Shown: positions 53,983 to 64,000 of the stretch, piece after piece
How positions within the stretch are numbered: the first letter of the stretch is position 1
Layout of the letters: each line of letters opens with the position of its first letter
Assembly: GCF_004193775.1 (NCBI RefSeq)
Contig: NC_041016.1
Location: 36,915,334 to 36,979,333 of the forward strand
Length of the DNA stretch: 64,000 bases
Source: Glycine soja
Taxonomy: Eukaryota > Streptophyta > Magnoliopsida > Fabales > Fabaceae
Reading direction: 5' to 3'
Translations under genes and position numbers: made by a program
Notes under the pieces: model-generated
Databases searched by the model: none
What the model was told of the DNA's origin: nothing
Seen by the model: the letters and a program-made list of their open reading frames with translations, nothing else

Positions 53983-54470
53983 ACTAGTACCCAAGGGTTC
54001 ACCCTTGGGAGAAAGCAAGAGATCGACTCATCGAGAGGGTCGGTCATCCCAAATCCACACGATTGGATATTAGATGTAGGAAATCTATGCAGTTAACATG
54101 ATTTTTAGGGATGCAGATGTATGCAACCTTTGTCGTGAAATTTGGTAAATGCGGACTTCATATGAAACAATGCAATATAATGGAAAGTTGTACAATGTTC
54201 ATAACATTCTTTCCCTGTTTTGTGATTTTGATTTTGATTTAATTTTTTTGGAAAACACAGATTGACTGTCCTTTTGAAAGAGGTGATAGTCCATGCAACC
54301 TCATCCTATCTTTTACAAATCTCTCCGGGAACTCCCTCAGAGCGTATGTTCTGTTTGATTTAGTCACTTGACCATTTTGGAGTGACGACAATGGAGTGAT
54401 TTGATGTTTAAGCAATCCATTGAAATTCCAGGGTTTGTCCCCCCCTTTTTTTTTGCTTAAAAACATCGAC
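53983..54470. other. Unassigned Ogre-derived spacer
   Basis: No recognisable gene. AT-rich with a short T-run at 54445-54455. It lies where pro-pol would be in a complete minus-strand element. Confidence 0.3.
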
Positions 54471-54855
54471 GGGTGAGAACTTTTGATCTGCCCCTATGTT
54501 CACTTGAGGCTCATGCACGATGCCCCTCATTGCTCCAGTGTAAGGCTTTGAGGTACCAATTTTTATCTTTTGTCATGACCTTGTAGCTGGGAACCTATTG
54601 GGTGAGAACTTCTAATTAGCCCCTAGGTTTACTTAAGGCTCATGCACGGTGCCCCTCATTGCCCCAGTGTAAGGCTTTGAGGTACCAATTTTTTTATCTT
54701 TTGTCATGAAACCTTGTAGCTGGGAACCTATTGGGTGAGAACTTCTAATCTGTCCCTAGGTTCACTTAAGGTTCATGCACGATGCCCCTCATTGCCCCAG
54801 TGTAGGGCTTTGAGGTATCAATCGTTGTCTTGTTTTCACAACCTTGTAGCAAGGA
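54471..54855. repeat. Three approximately 130-bp direct repeats
   Basis: 'gggtgagaactt' begins units at 54471, 54600 and 54733. Each contains 'gctcatgcacg.tgcccctcattgc.ccagtgtaaggctttgaggtacc' and ends 'ccttgtagctgggaacctatt'. Noncoding. Confidence 0.88.
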
Positions 54856-55384
54856 AGAACGAAAGAAGCGATTGATTCTCGAGAAATAATTGAAGGATTT
54901 TTTTCAATCGACGGATTAAGTCAAATGACTCCTATTCTTGATAACTCACTTCTCTCTAAAAAGACAAAATTTCTGGAATGATAAAATGAGGTCACATGAA
55001 TGTCTATATTTTTACTTGAAAACACAGTAAATCAAATGTTTTTTTTTCTTTTTGAACTTTTTTTATTTACTTGTTGTTTACGGCACCCCACCAACGTGCA
55101 GGACGAGTAATCTCTGATTGAACGGTCTTGGAAGTTAACACTCAGGAGCGCAGGTCGCTTTGAGCAAACAAACCAATGGCTTACACTCACATTCCGGTGG
55201 AAGTTGAATAAGCAAAGATGTGTTTGTGAAAGGATGAGAGAGACAAGGACGTCAAATTCATTCATTTTACCATTGTAACTGTGGTTTACAATAATGGCAT
55301 AAACTTGGAAATCCTGATGAGTCATCAGAGACACCTAACAACAGCCTTCAAAATTGCCCCATGTGTGGTGTCGCACGTCAATGT
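54856..55384. other. Unassigned spacer before gag
   Basis: No recognisable coding motif. The internal part carrying pro, RT, RNase H and IN in the plus-strand element is absent between here and 53216. Confidence 0.3.
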
Positions 55385-57107
55385 CAGGACTCATACGCGA
55401 TTCTCCTCAAATTTCAGCCAGCCCGCATCAATTAGACTTTGCACCTTACGCTTCAGGGTCATACAATGCTCAATGGAATGCCCTGGGGCTCCTCCATGAT
55501 AAGCACACATTGCGTTCGAGTCGTATCCTCAGAAAAATGGAGGTTGAGGAAACCTAGTAGGGGTTATGGCTACCATTGCAGTATCAAGTAGATAATGGAG
55601 CAAGTTAGCATAGGACACCGAAATTTGGGGTGAATCCTACAGGCTTTTTACTGCAAAATTCCTTTTTGGTTTTCGCTAAGGGTGGTGTTTGGGCATTGGT
55701 TGTGTGGTAGGTGGGTTTTGTGGTTGATTTAAGGATGGCCTTGGTGGATAAGGAGAATGGTTGTTATTGGCTAAGTAATGACATTGTTGGGTTGGTGGGA
55801 AACTTGGCTGTATAGGAATGGCAGTCACATCATGGGTTTCTCCCTCATCCTCACCCTCTTCATTTGCCCCAGTTTTCTCATTCATCAAAGCAGGATGATT
55901 AAATTTGCCTCTTTTCAGACCCACTTCGATCTTTTCGCTGGCGGAGACCAAATCTGTAAAACTTGAAGGTGCGTAACCCACCTTTTTTCATAGTAGAACA
56001 CCTGTAGCGTGTCTACTATCATTGTAATAATCTCTTTCTCTGTTATTGGGGGCGCTACTTGAGTTGCCAAGTCTCTCCATCTCTGGGCGTATTCTTTGAA
56101 AGATTCGTGCCCCCATTTTGCACATGTTCTGTAGTTGCATCCTATCCGGAGCCATATCAGAATTGTACTGACACTACCTAACGAAGGCAACCATTAGGTC
56201 CTTCCAAGAATGGACTCAGGAAGGTTCCTAAGTTAGTATACCAGGTGACAGTTGTCCTAGTAAGACTTTCTTAGGAAAAATGTATCAGTAGCTTCTCATC
56301 TTTTGCGTATGCCCCCATCTTCCAATAATACATCTTTAGATGGTTCTTGGAGCAAGTAGTCCCCTTGTACTTGTCAAAGTCCGACACCTTGAACTTGGGA
56401 ATGACCATGTTTGGGTACTAGGAACAACTCTTCTAGGTTAGCAAAGGCACAATCTTTGCCCCCTTTAATGTCCTTGATCCTTTCCTCTATATGATCCAAC
56501 TTTCCCTTTTCAGCCATAGCAGGAGGGGCTCTTCCCACCGCAAAATGCAAGGGTTGTGGTTGTGGGCGAAACTGAGGGCCCTCCAAAGTGTTTGGAATGG
56601 GTATACCACCAACTGCTTGCCCTCCAGTGGCATATCCGAGGCAAGGCTCGAAGTCGACTAGATTGTGGTGGGGAATTTCATGTGTCTCCCCCACGGTTTA
56701 AGAGACATGTGCATGATCAGTTTGGGGTTGTTGGCTCTCAATGGGTATAGGAGTGCATTTATTGACATTCTCACTGTGAGTGTACGCCACATTGGGTGGT
56801 GTACAGTTGGGAGGCAGGCCATATGGTGGGAAGGCATGCTTGTTTTGAATTTGCGCATAATGGGGGGGCCGCCCATACTTCCCAAATCTTTGCCTACCAT
56901 ATCTGAGGTTGGATGATTCATTTGCTTGAGATCAGATGGGGGCATCGGGTTCACCTTAGCAATAGCGCTGGTAGCGGCAACTGTAACTACATTGGCTTCC
57001 ATTATCTTCTTCATGCTCATCATGGCCTCCATCATTGTGGCCATTTGCTCTTTCATGGCCTCCATGTCGGCCTTCATCTGCTCTTGCGCCTCCTTTACTT
57101 TACCCAT
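55385..57107 (-). pseudogene. gag: Minus-strand Ogre gag, broken
   Basis: It starts at ATG 57105-57107 with 'GKVKEAQEQMKADMEAMKEQ', matching the plus-strand gag start. 'KEYAQRWRDLATQVAPPITEKE' near 56050-56110 shows the intact Gln codon that is TAA at 31215 in the other copy. 'YAPSSFTDLVSASEKIEVGLKRGKFN' is at 55900-55980. The Cys/His finger 'CAYHGGAPGHSIEHC' can be read in the 55470-55520 region. Frameshifts near 56690, 56200 and 55960 break the frame. Protease does not follow. Confidence 0.8.
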
Positions 57108-57330
57108 TACTCTAGCTCTAGCACGGGTTCGGTAAAGGCACCGTAAAGCATGTTCTTTTTTTTTTATATAACAATGATTAAGTTCGTTTTTCTTTTTTCA
57201 AGGAAAGAATGTAATGAACAATGCAACCAATGAAAGGCATGGATGCATGTGAATGATGCATAGTTGAAGTATTGCGAATTTTTATGCAGGACATGGGGTT
57301 GAATCAATTTAGATTTTCAACATGGTCCAT
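57108..57330 (-). other. Minus-strand Ogre sequence upstream of gag
   Basis: Noncoding, with an A/T run at 57150-57165. It corresponds to the ORF1-gag spacer (30050-30277) of the plus-strand element and is interrupted at 57330 by an LTR. Confidence 0.6.
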
Positions 57331-58489
57331 TGATCGAGGCCGTACTCGAATCAAATAAACATGAAAATGCAGTAACTAGGAAGTGATCCTAGGTCGTTTC
57401 CCAACGAGCAGTGACAAACCAAATGTTCATAATATACTTGAAGTAACAGTAACGATTGGGGGGGTTTGTTTGTTTTGTGATTAAAGAGCAGAACAAGTAA
57501 ACTGAAATACAAAACTACTAATATTAAAAACGGGTTGTTACCTCTAATTCAGAAGCCATTCTCTTATCCTGGGTTATGGAGAATTTGTCCCTAACAGTCA
57601 ACCACTTAATCCAACCCTATTTCAATTTACTAAGCGAAAATCAACTTAGGGTTTTCAATACGTGATTAGGCACCACATACACCAGTTAGCCCTTCGTCCA
57701 TTAAGCATGAACGCAAGTTAGGCTCAGAGGCAATTAATCGAACACGAAGCGTGCACTGATTAATATTCACGAATTTGGGATAACTGGTGAAGGGAAAACT
57801 GCCAGGAAACCACATTACAAGTGAAACCTCAAAGAGAGTTGGGCTTCGTCCTCAAAAGGAAACAACACCAGAAAATCTAGCCTTCCATGTATTCAAACAG
57901 AAAACGCAAATGAAACATGAAGCAGAAACGTAAATGAAGCAGAAACGTAAATGAACAAAAACGTAAATGAACAGAAACATAGATGAAACAGAAACGTAAA
58001 TGAGAGTAGAAGAAGAAGCAAGAACGAAATTGTAATTAGAAACAGAAAACGTAAAATTGCATTACGTGAACAGTAGCATTAAGCAGAAAAACGAAAACCC
58101 TAAAACAAAAGCTCTGAATAATGAATAGCATAACAGAATGCCTTGCACGAATCCCAAGGCTACTATTTAAAAAGAGTCACTCAAAGTCACTAGGCCCTAT
58201 TACAATACTCTGGCCCAAAACGAAATAAACACTGAACAACATAAAATAAAATTGCGAAATTTCCTAATTAACTAAGGTAAGCGCTGCTTAATTTTCCCTC
58301 TTCAAGTCCATAACCAAAATCCGGATTAAGCCCAATGTTTCATTAATTCCTGAAATTAGATTAAAAATATCAAATTAGCTAAATGAGCCCAAATAATAAA
58401 ACTGCCTGATTAATTGACAATTAAGACCAATCAGTAATTAAAATGGTGCAAAAAGGGTTTAGAAAATAGAAGAAAATGATGGCACATCA
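57331..58489 (-). repeat. 3' LTR of an unassigned family (same as 47839-48999)
   Basis: 1159 bp, plus-strand text TGATCGAGGCC...GGCACATCA, highly similar to 47839-48999. A PPT adjoins on the right, giving minus orientation and making this the 3' LTR. There is no matching 5-bp duplication immediately at 58490 because internal sequence follows. Confidence 0.85.
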
Positions 58490-58503
58490 AAACCCCCCAT
58501 ACA
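58490..58503 (-). other. Polypurine tract next to the 57331 LTR
   Basis: Plus strand 'aaaccccccataca', i.e. TGTATGGGGGGTTT in element sense, directly upstream of the LTR start TGATGTGCC. Confidence 0.75.
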
Positions 58504-60072
58504 TAGCCTTTTGCACTCCTAGGCAAAATGAGACAAAGCACAAAATTCAAGGGTATCAAAGAGAGACAAATGAAAACATTCACATATTTCTCAATGAACA
58601 TCAAGGAATGAAAGTAATGGGTAACATCTAACATAAGGAGATCTGAAAAGTCAAGACATTCATGAAAATCATCCAAGCAACCCAATCATGGCAAAATAGT
58701 TAATCAGCTCAAGAATGAAAAGTGATAAAGCCTCACAAGATATACGCTCTATCTCTCAAGTGTCTAGGCTACTATTTACCCTCAAAGCACCCATGAAAAC
58801 AAACACCACATAAACTTGGCAAGATTCTAAAATTGACAATCAACCCATAAACACAAGCACATGAGGATCAAAAGGTCTTTTAAGGTTGTAATGGGGCCAA
58901 GGATAAGGTATGGAAAAATATGGAATAAGAGGCTAAATCCCAAAGGAATAGAGGAGCAATGGTGAATAAGTGCATAATAAGAAAAAAAAAATAAGAAAAT
59001 AAAAAGAAGTAAAGATAAAATTTAAACATAAAGAGTAGAACCAAGAGTCTCATCATTCTTTTGCCATTTAAGATCTTATTCACTCAACTTTATTGCTTTT
59101 CATTTTCATTTTCGATTTTTTTTTTTAACTCTATAGCCTTTGAGAAACAACATTTCATTCAGCATGTCCAACATTTAACCAATATACAATGTACATCAAG
59201 TATGGCCCAAAATACATCATGAAGCCTAGCCAACAAAACAAGTTATCCAATGAAACAAAAACCCCCCACACTTATTCCCAAAACAATTCCAAAGCTCCAA
59301 AATTCCTTAAGGATATGGTGATATCATGGTTTTTCATTTAAGGCTTGTAGTGAGCTTCAAAATAAGGAAAGGGAAACAAGGCTCAAAAGGGCTATCAAAG
59401 GAATTAATTCAAGGTAAGTCCATTTGGCTAGAAGCTTATAAGAACAAAATTGCCTCAATCATTTCCAAATATGCATGTGAATTAGGAAGCATCAACAAGA
59501 ATCAAGCCAAGGCTATTATGCAAGCAATCAATGGGGCAAAACACACCAAATGATTATGATGATGGATGGCTCAAATTCTCACAAAGGTAAACTCATCACT
59601 TTCAAATTGAGCTTTCAAAACTATCATGACATGTAGAGGAGAATCAAGGATTTCAAGTCACAAAGTGTCAAGAACTTTTATTTTCAAAACAATTACCCAT
59701 TTCTTGAACATATCCTATAATTCAAAGAAAAACATGCAAAGTCGTACATGCATACAAAATTGACCCAAAATATTAAACTAAAAATCCGACGAAACTAGCA
59801 ACATTAACAAATTAACACAACTAACAAATTAACAAAACCAACAAAACTAGCAAAACCAAAGAACACTGCCCCCCCCCCCCATACTTAAACAACACATTGT
59901 CCTCAATGTAGCACAATTAAAAGATTAAAAACAATTAAATCATTAAAAGAGAATCAGACAAGTATAATAAAAGCAAAGAAGGAGATAGGAAAAGAAAAAC
60001 TCCCTAAGTCATGGTGGAGGAAGAGTAGGGGGGAGTAAGGAAGTTTCTTCCACCACTACGTCCACTAGGGCG
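58504..60072 (-). mobile_element. 3' noncoding internal part of an unassigned gypsy-like element
   Basis: No ORF. In element sense it contains 'acattgaggacaatgtgttgtttaagtatggggg' (59866-59900, read in reverse), a motif of the post-pol noncoding region of Athila/Tat-related elements, then AT-rich DNA up to the PPT. A run of 13 C lies at 59868-59880. The rest of the element is missing. The right edge fuses with Ogre ORF1 near 60072. Confidence 0.6.
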
Positions 60073-61856
60073 GAGTAGGTGTCTGCCATCGCCTTGGCCT
60101 TGGCTAACAATCGGGGAAGTTCTTGACTCCCGTTCAAGGTAAGAGCAAACCGCTCCATCCACATGGTTGCCTCTTGGTGTAAAGAGTCGATCACCCTTCC
60201 TCTAGCCTCTTTTTCCGCATATACTTGAGCATACTCATCCGCGATTCTATGCTCGTGGGCCGTGGCTAGACCTAACTCTTCTTCGTACTTGGCGATGATA
60301 GCTAACATGTTGGTCTCCGTCTCGCATAGACGCTGAGACAAGCTTCTTTTGGACCTTGAACAAGCAATCAACTCCTCTTTCAGAACCATGCTATGTGCTC
60401 GCGACTGGTCCCTTTCTTCCCTTCGCAACTTGAGTTCATTATTGCTACCCCATAGCGCTCCGCGAAATTTGTTCCGGCCATACTCTTCCTTGCGAGCCCT
60501 CTTGGTCTCTTGTTCAAGGGCTCTTGCGGTAATTGCATTCTCTTCCCGTAACCCGGCACACTCCTTCCGAACGTGTGTAGCGGCCAACTTGAACTTCTCC
60601 TTGGCAAGTTTTGCCTTTCCTAACTCGCTTTTGAGAGCTTGGACTTCTTCGTCCTCTTCCGGTGCTTCAAAATTCTCTTCACTGACGACTTTTAACTTGG
60701 TGAGCCAATCTAAACCTCGTATGCGAACTTTCAGCCATTCGTGGTACCCACCAATGATGCCATTACGAATGCCTCTAAGCTCTTGATCTTTCCTTAACGG
60801 GGTTTCCCATGCCTTATGGATTCTTGGTATAGTCTTGGAATTTTGTGCGCCGAAATCCCTCACAAGGAAAGGAGACATGCTTTCTTCCGTCGGTGCTCCC
60901 CTCATGGGGTACCCTAGTTGTCTTATAGCGAGTGCGGGATTGTAGTTAATACAACCCCTCGTTCCTACCAGCGGAATGTTTGGGTATCTTCCACATGAGA
61001 AAAGGACTCCTTCTTTTCCTTCCTTCCATCGGGGGAACCAACTGATTGTTCTACCTCCTATCCCGGCCAAGAGCTGGTCCCAATCTATTCTCCTCTTTTC
61101 AGTACATGAGCGATGGCTCAGGAGCGGACATGGATGTCTTGTGTCTTGTTGGAACAAGTGTGAAACCAACCAAACACAGAGGGCGGGTAAGCAACAGATG
61201 ATCCGTGCGCTACTCTTTTCGCACCTTCGGTCAAATGTGTCAAATAGATCTGCCAAGACAGCTACCACCGGACTTTCCTTGCTATGGTGGTAGGCAAGGA
61301 AAGCGTCGATTGCTGCTAGGTCTATCAAACCATCCACGTTTGGAAAGAGGACGACCCCAAAAATTAGCAAAGCTAACACATCCATAAACGGGACCCAGTC
61401 TCCTTGATTGGCCATACCCCTCGCCTTGTCTTCTAGGTACTTCTGTGGCAGGCCCGCTATGCCGTTCCGAGTCTGTTTTATGCGGCCCAAACCTCTGGCT
61501 GAATCCTTGACCACAGTTGCAATTCTGCTCAAAGAGGGGAGACACCCGGAGGAAAGATATGGTTTCCTTCCCCCGAGAGGACATCCTAGAATTTCCTCAA
61601 ATTCTTCAATGGTTGGTACTAATTGGAAGTCCCCGAATGTGAAGCATCTCAAGGGCTGGTCGTAGTATTGGGTAAGTGATGCAATGGCTTCTATGGACAC
61701 CTCTGCTATGGTCAACTCTAAGATCTTTCCGTAAGTCTTGCGGAAGGCTTGCATTTGGAGGGGTTCCATCAACCGCCCTAATTCCTTGATGCTGGTGGTA
61801 TCTGGGCTTTTGACCTTGACTTGGTAGAACCTCTTGCTGATTTGATTTGTTCCCAT
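60009..61856 (-). CDS. Ogre accessory ORF1 (DUF7745-like), long open frame
   Basis: The start ATG at 61854-61856 (MGTNQISKRFYQVKVKS) aligns with the plus-strand copy at 28180. About 615 codons are open. Residues about 40-300 hold 'CFTFGDFQLVPTIEEFEEILGCPL', 'WVPFMDVLALLIFGVVLFPN' and 'RIICCLPALCVWLVSHLF', the conserved Ogre ORF1 domain. Residues about 390-590 form an Arg/Glu-rich coiled coil with 'CETETNMLAIIAKYEEELG'. After the codons for 'ADTYS' (about 60072) it diverges completely from the other copy, so the last 20 or so residues come from the joined foreign element. It lies directly after the leader and upstream of gag. Function unknown. A nuclear or RNA-binding role would be speculation. 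Confidence 0.82.
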   Translation of the reverse strand: MGTNQISKRFYQVKVKSPDTTSIKELGRLMEPLQMQAFRKTYGKILELTIAEVSIEAIASLTQYYDQPLRCFTFGDFQLVPTIEEFEEILGCPLGGRKPYLSSGCLPSLSRIATVVKDSARGLGRIKQTRNGIAGLPQKYLEDKARGMANQGDWVPFMDVLALLIFGVVLFPNVDGLIDLAAIDAFLAYHHSKESPVVAVLADLFDTFDRRCEKSSARIICCLPALCVWLVSHLFQQDTRHPCPLLSHRSCTEKRRIDWDQLLAGIGGRTISWFPRWKEGKEGVLFSCGRYPNIPLVGTRGCINYNPALAIRQLGYPMRGAPTEESMSPFLVRDFGAQNSKTIPRIHKAWETPLRKDQELRGIRNGIIGGYHEWLKVRIRGLDWLTKLKVVSEENFEAPEEDEEVQALKSELGKAKLAKEKFKLAATHVRKECAGLREENAITARALEQETKRARKEEYGRNKFRGALWGSNNELKLRREERDQSRAHSMVLKEELIACSRSKRSLSQRLCETETNMLAIIAKYEEELGLATAHEHRIADEYAQVYAEKEARGRVIDSLHQEATMWMERFALTLNGSQELPRLLAKAKAMADTYSALVDVVVEETSLLPPTLPPP

Positions 61857-62696
61857 GCTTACTAAAGTGAGATAAAAGCTGGTGCAAATCAAAACTCCGA
61901 TATCTCATGGGTGGAATGGATGAATGCATGATGGAATGCATATGACACAGATACAATCTAGGAATGCGGGGGTCCGGGGAATTCGTCCCCTTCTTAGATA
62001 CGACGTCTAGGGGTAGCAAAATGCCCCAACGCACTTTTTTAAGAAGGCGACACGGACCCTCCGTTGGTTTGTTTACAGTAGGGATCAAGAAGAACCCATA
62101 TGCAATGCCTATGCAAAAGACACAATGCGGGAATGTACACAGTATGACAATATTTACCGAACATAAGCAAAAGGGTATATGATACTCATGCATGGCAGTG
62201 TGAAAGATGGCACGCAGCGTGTTTGCTCCGTGCCCCTATTTAAGGGACCTATAAGGGAGAGAACTAACTAGGCTTTTAGCAATAAACCCCAAGGTAGTTA
62301 TATCTCTCTTGATGGTTTCTAGAGGTATCATCCCCTTTGAAGAACATATTGCAGCAGTAGGGACTACTAGCAACAATAAGTTTTCAAAGAGAAAAGCTCT
62401 AGATGAGGGTTCACTGTAATCAAGCAAGTCGGAGACCTAGCATGATCACAGATTCACCTCCACTCCTTATGTTCCCATGAACCCGGGTATAGGGCCCTTT
62501 TTCACTCACAGTGTGTGCAAAAAGTGTTAGTGTTTGTGTGCATCAAATGAATAAATATTTACCTCATGCATACATTCTAAAACACACTAAAAGCAACAAA
62601 TAGTTTATATACACAAGAACATAATGAAAGGAAACCAACAAGGGGTAAGTCACGGTAAAACATTGCACAAAAAAATGGCCTAACTCTCAAAAAACA
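61857..62696 (-). other. Ogre leader (5' UTR) of the rightmost element
   Basis: Noncoding. In element sense it runs from the PBS to ORF1. It shares 'gaacccgggtatagggccc' (62475-62500), 'tggcagtgtgaaagatggcacgcagcgtg' text and 'ggcgacacggaccctccgttg' with the other leaders. This is the most complete leader in the window and defines what is missing at 27726. Confidence 0.85.
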
Positions 62697-62715
62697 GTCC
62701 CCAGTGGAGTCGCCA
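62697..62715 (-). other. Ogre primer binding site (tRNA-Arg type)
   Basis: Identical to the site at 45334-45352: TGGCGACTCCACTGGGGAC in element sense, two bases from the LTR. Confidence 0.88.
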
Positions 62716-62717
62716 AC

Positions 62718-64000
62718 TGTCGCAACCTACCCTTCGACGGGAGGGCGACGCGAGACTCGCGGGATGCGTGTTCCACGAAAGGAATACGCGCGGAGTCGCC
62801 ACCAACGTTTATTTGAGGAAAACGTCGGAAAAACCGGAAAAGACGCGATCTACGAACTTTTTAGTGAAAGGTTCGGGAGTTGTATTTACGCACGGGGAAG
62901 GTATTAGCACCCCACACGCCCGTCCCAAGGGACGACAGCCTTTAATCGAATGTGCAAACATGGCTTTGATTTTTATGTTCCCTTTTATGTTCTTATATCC
63001 TTTATACCCTTTTTATATTTTTTCTTTTTTATGGTCGACAAGGGTGTTTCCCTTTGCTCCTACGTATTCCTCAATTTGGGATGAGAAAATCAGACCTACG
63101 TAGTTCTTTCGGAACAAAGTGTTTGGTTAAGTTGTTTTTGTCTTTTTTGCAAAATATGTTTTTATTGAACAAAAGGTCATTTAAGGTGTTGGACCATTAA
63201 ACGGTCTTTTGATTTTGGAAGATGAGAAACGTTAAGGCGTTGGACCATTAACGATCTCTTGTTTTTGAAAGGAGAGAAACGTTAAGGCATTGGACCATTA
63301 ACGATCTCTTATTTTTGAAAGGAGAGAAACGTTAAGGGATCGGACCATTAACGATCTCTTGGGGTGGTCGACAAAAGCGGGGCTTTTGCTCCTACGTATC
63401 CTCAATGAGGAACTCAGACCTACGTAGTTCTTTCTTATCAAGTGATTCTTTTTTATTTTAAGAGGTGATCATTTTAAGGTGTTGGACCTTAAAAATGATC
63501 CATTTTACTTAGTGAGAAATTGAAATGACAAACTTCAAAAGCCTATTTTTGTGGACGAGCTTGACTAGGCGAGTTGATTTTAGCCTTAATTTCACTTTAG
63601 TTATTAATCAATTCGATTAAGAATGAGAAATCCCAAAGAGAAAACGTCCGATTGATTTTCCGCTTTATTTTACTAAAAAGATATTTTTGATTATTATATT
63701 ATTTTTTACCTCTTTTTGATTTCCAACGTGGTTACGGCGTGACCGAACGGTCGGAATTGATTTTAACCGAAGTTAATGGATAATACAATTCAAACGTTCG
63801 GTGGAAATTTATTTTATTTTTAAGTTAAGCGAGAAATGACTTAAGTAAAATGGCTTAAGTACGTCAACAGGGGGTATAAAAAGTAAACAAAACGAGAATA
63901 GAAATGCACGAAACACAATGTGGACCACTACGGGTACATAGAATGAATCGAAAAGCTTGGTTCGAGGTACTTACCCGTTGAAGATCGAAGAACGATGAAG
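62718..64000 (-). repeat. 5' LTR of the rightmost Ogre element, running off the window
   Basis: Plus-strand text starts TGTCGCAACCTACCC. By eye it is closer to the solo LTR at 7231 than to 45355-47136. It contains the CTACGTAG hairpin at 63056-63108, three short 'gagaaacgttaagg.att/tcggaccattaacgatctctt' repeats (63220-63360), and a second, duplicated hairpin at 63387-63431. The splice-donor-like GGTAAGT is at 63969-63975 (reverse). The promoter part lies beyond 64000. Confidence 0.9.

Noticed and set aside
53511..54096. Long overlapping ORFs on both strands that look like repetitive proteins
   Set aside because: They are produced by the 24-bp minisatellite, which avoids stops in several frames. 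No start context, promoter or homologue supports translation.
1..64000. Centromeric satellite (about 91-92 bp soybean type) or telomeric repeats
   Set aside because: No array with that period and no TTTAGGG run was seen. All tandem arrays map inside retroelement UTRs.
1..64000. Host genes hidden between elements
   Set aside because: All longer open frames translate to retroelement proteins, and the gaps lack exon-like frames with splice signals that I could recognise.

Overview
This is plant genomic DNA from repeat-rich, probably pericentromeric heterochromatin of a legume, most likely soybean (Glycine). The central element is a near-perfect match in organisation to SIRE1, the sirevirus first described in soybean. 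It is surrounded by legume-type Ogre/Tat and Athila-type Ty3/gypsy elements. I find no host protein-coding gene, rRNA or tRNA gene. Almost every base can be assigned to an LTR retrotransposon, a solo LTR, or a tandem array inside one.

Left part (1-26.4 kb). Old Ogre/Tat fragments (1-2046) and a solo LTR (2047-3386) are followed by a decayed Athila-like gag-pro-pol (4.2-21 kb). Three later insertions split that pol gene: a solo LTR (6166-7136, TSD gaatg), an Ogre-family solo LTR (7231-18841, TSD gtatt) and, inside that second LTR, a complete young SIRE1-like copia element on the minus strand (8585-18604, TSD atccc). The SIRE1-like element has nearly identical LTRs, an initiator-Met PBS, one uninterrupted gag-pol frame, and a second in-frame ORF behind a single leaky-type UAG codon. 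A second Athila-like LTR, tRNA-Asp PBS, gag and protease (about 21.8-26.4 kb) follows, with its pol deleted.

Middle (26.4-43.8 kb). An Ogre/Tat element on the plus strand carries a truncated 5' LTR, accessory ORF1, gag, protease, a candidate 179-bp intron, RT, two RNase H domains, integrase, accessory ORF3, a 3' UTR with 128-bp tandem repeats, PPT and 3' LTR. All its genes are broken, largely by C-to-T nonsense changes.

Right part (43.8-64 kb). Related Ogre sequences lie on the minus strand: leader, PBS, LTR, PPT, a 3' UTR with 58-bp and 130-bp arrays, an ORF3 fragment, gag, ORF1 (long and open), leader, PBS and the start of another LTR. Pro, RT, RNase H and integrase are absent, so this is a non-autonomous derivative or composite. 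It is interrupted by a solo LTR (47839-48999) and by a 3'-terminal piece of the same unknown family (57331-about 60070).

The main unexplained structure is a 26-bp DNA module, GATGTC-N2-GACATC-N6-GACATC, found about 15 times throughout the SIRE1-like element in LTRs, 3' UTR, pol and the readthrough ORF, and not tied to one reading frame. Other items worth attention are the UAG-CAA-TTA readthrough context, a related accessory domain in the copia readthrough ORF and the Ogre ORF3, the modular 3' UTR repeats, and a conserved CTACGTAG hairpin in every sufficiently complete Ogre LTR.
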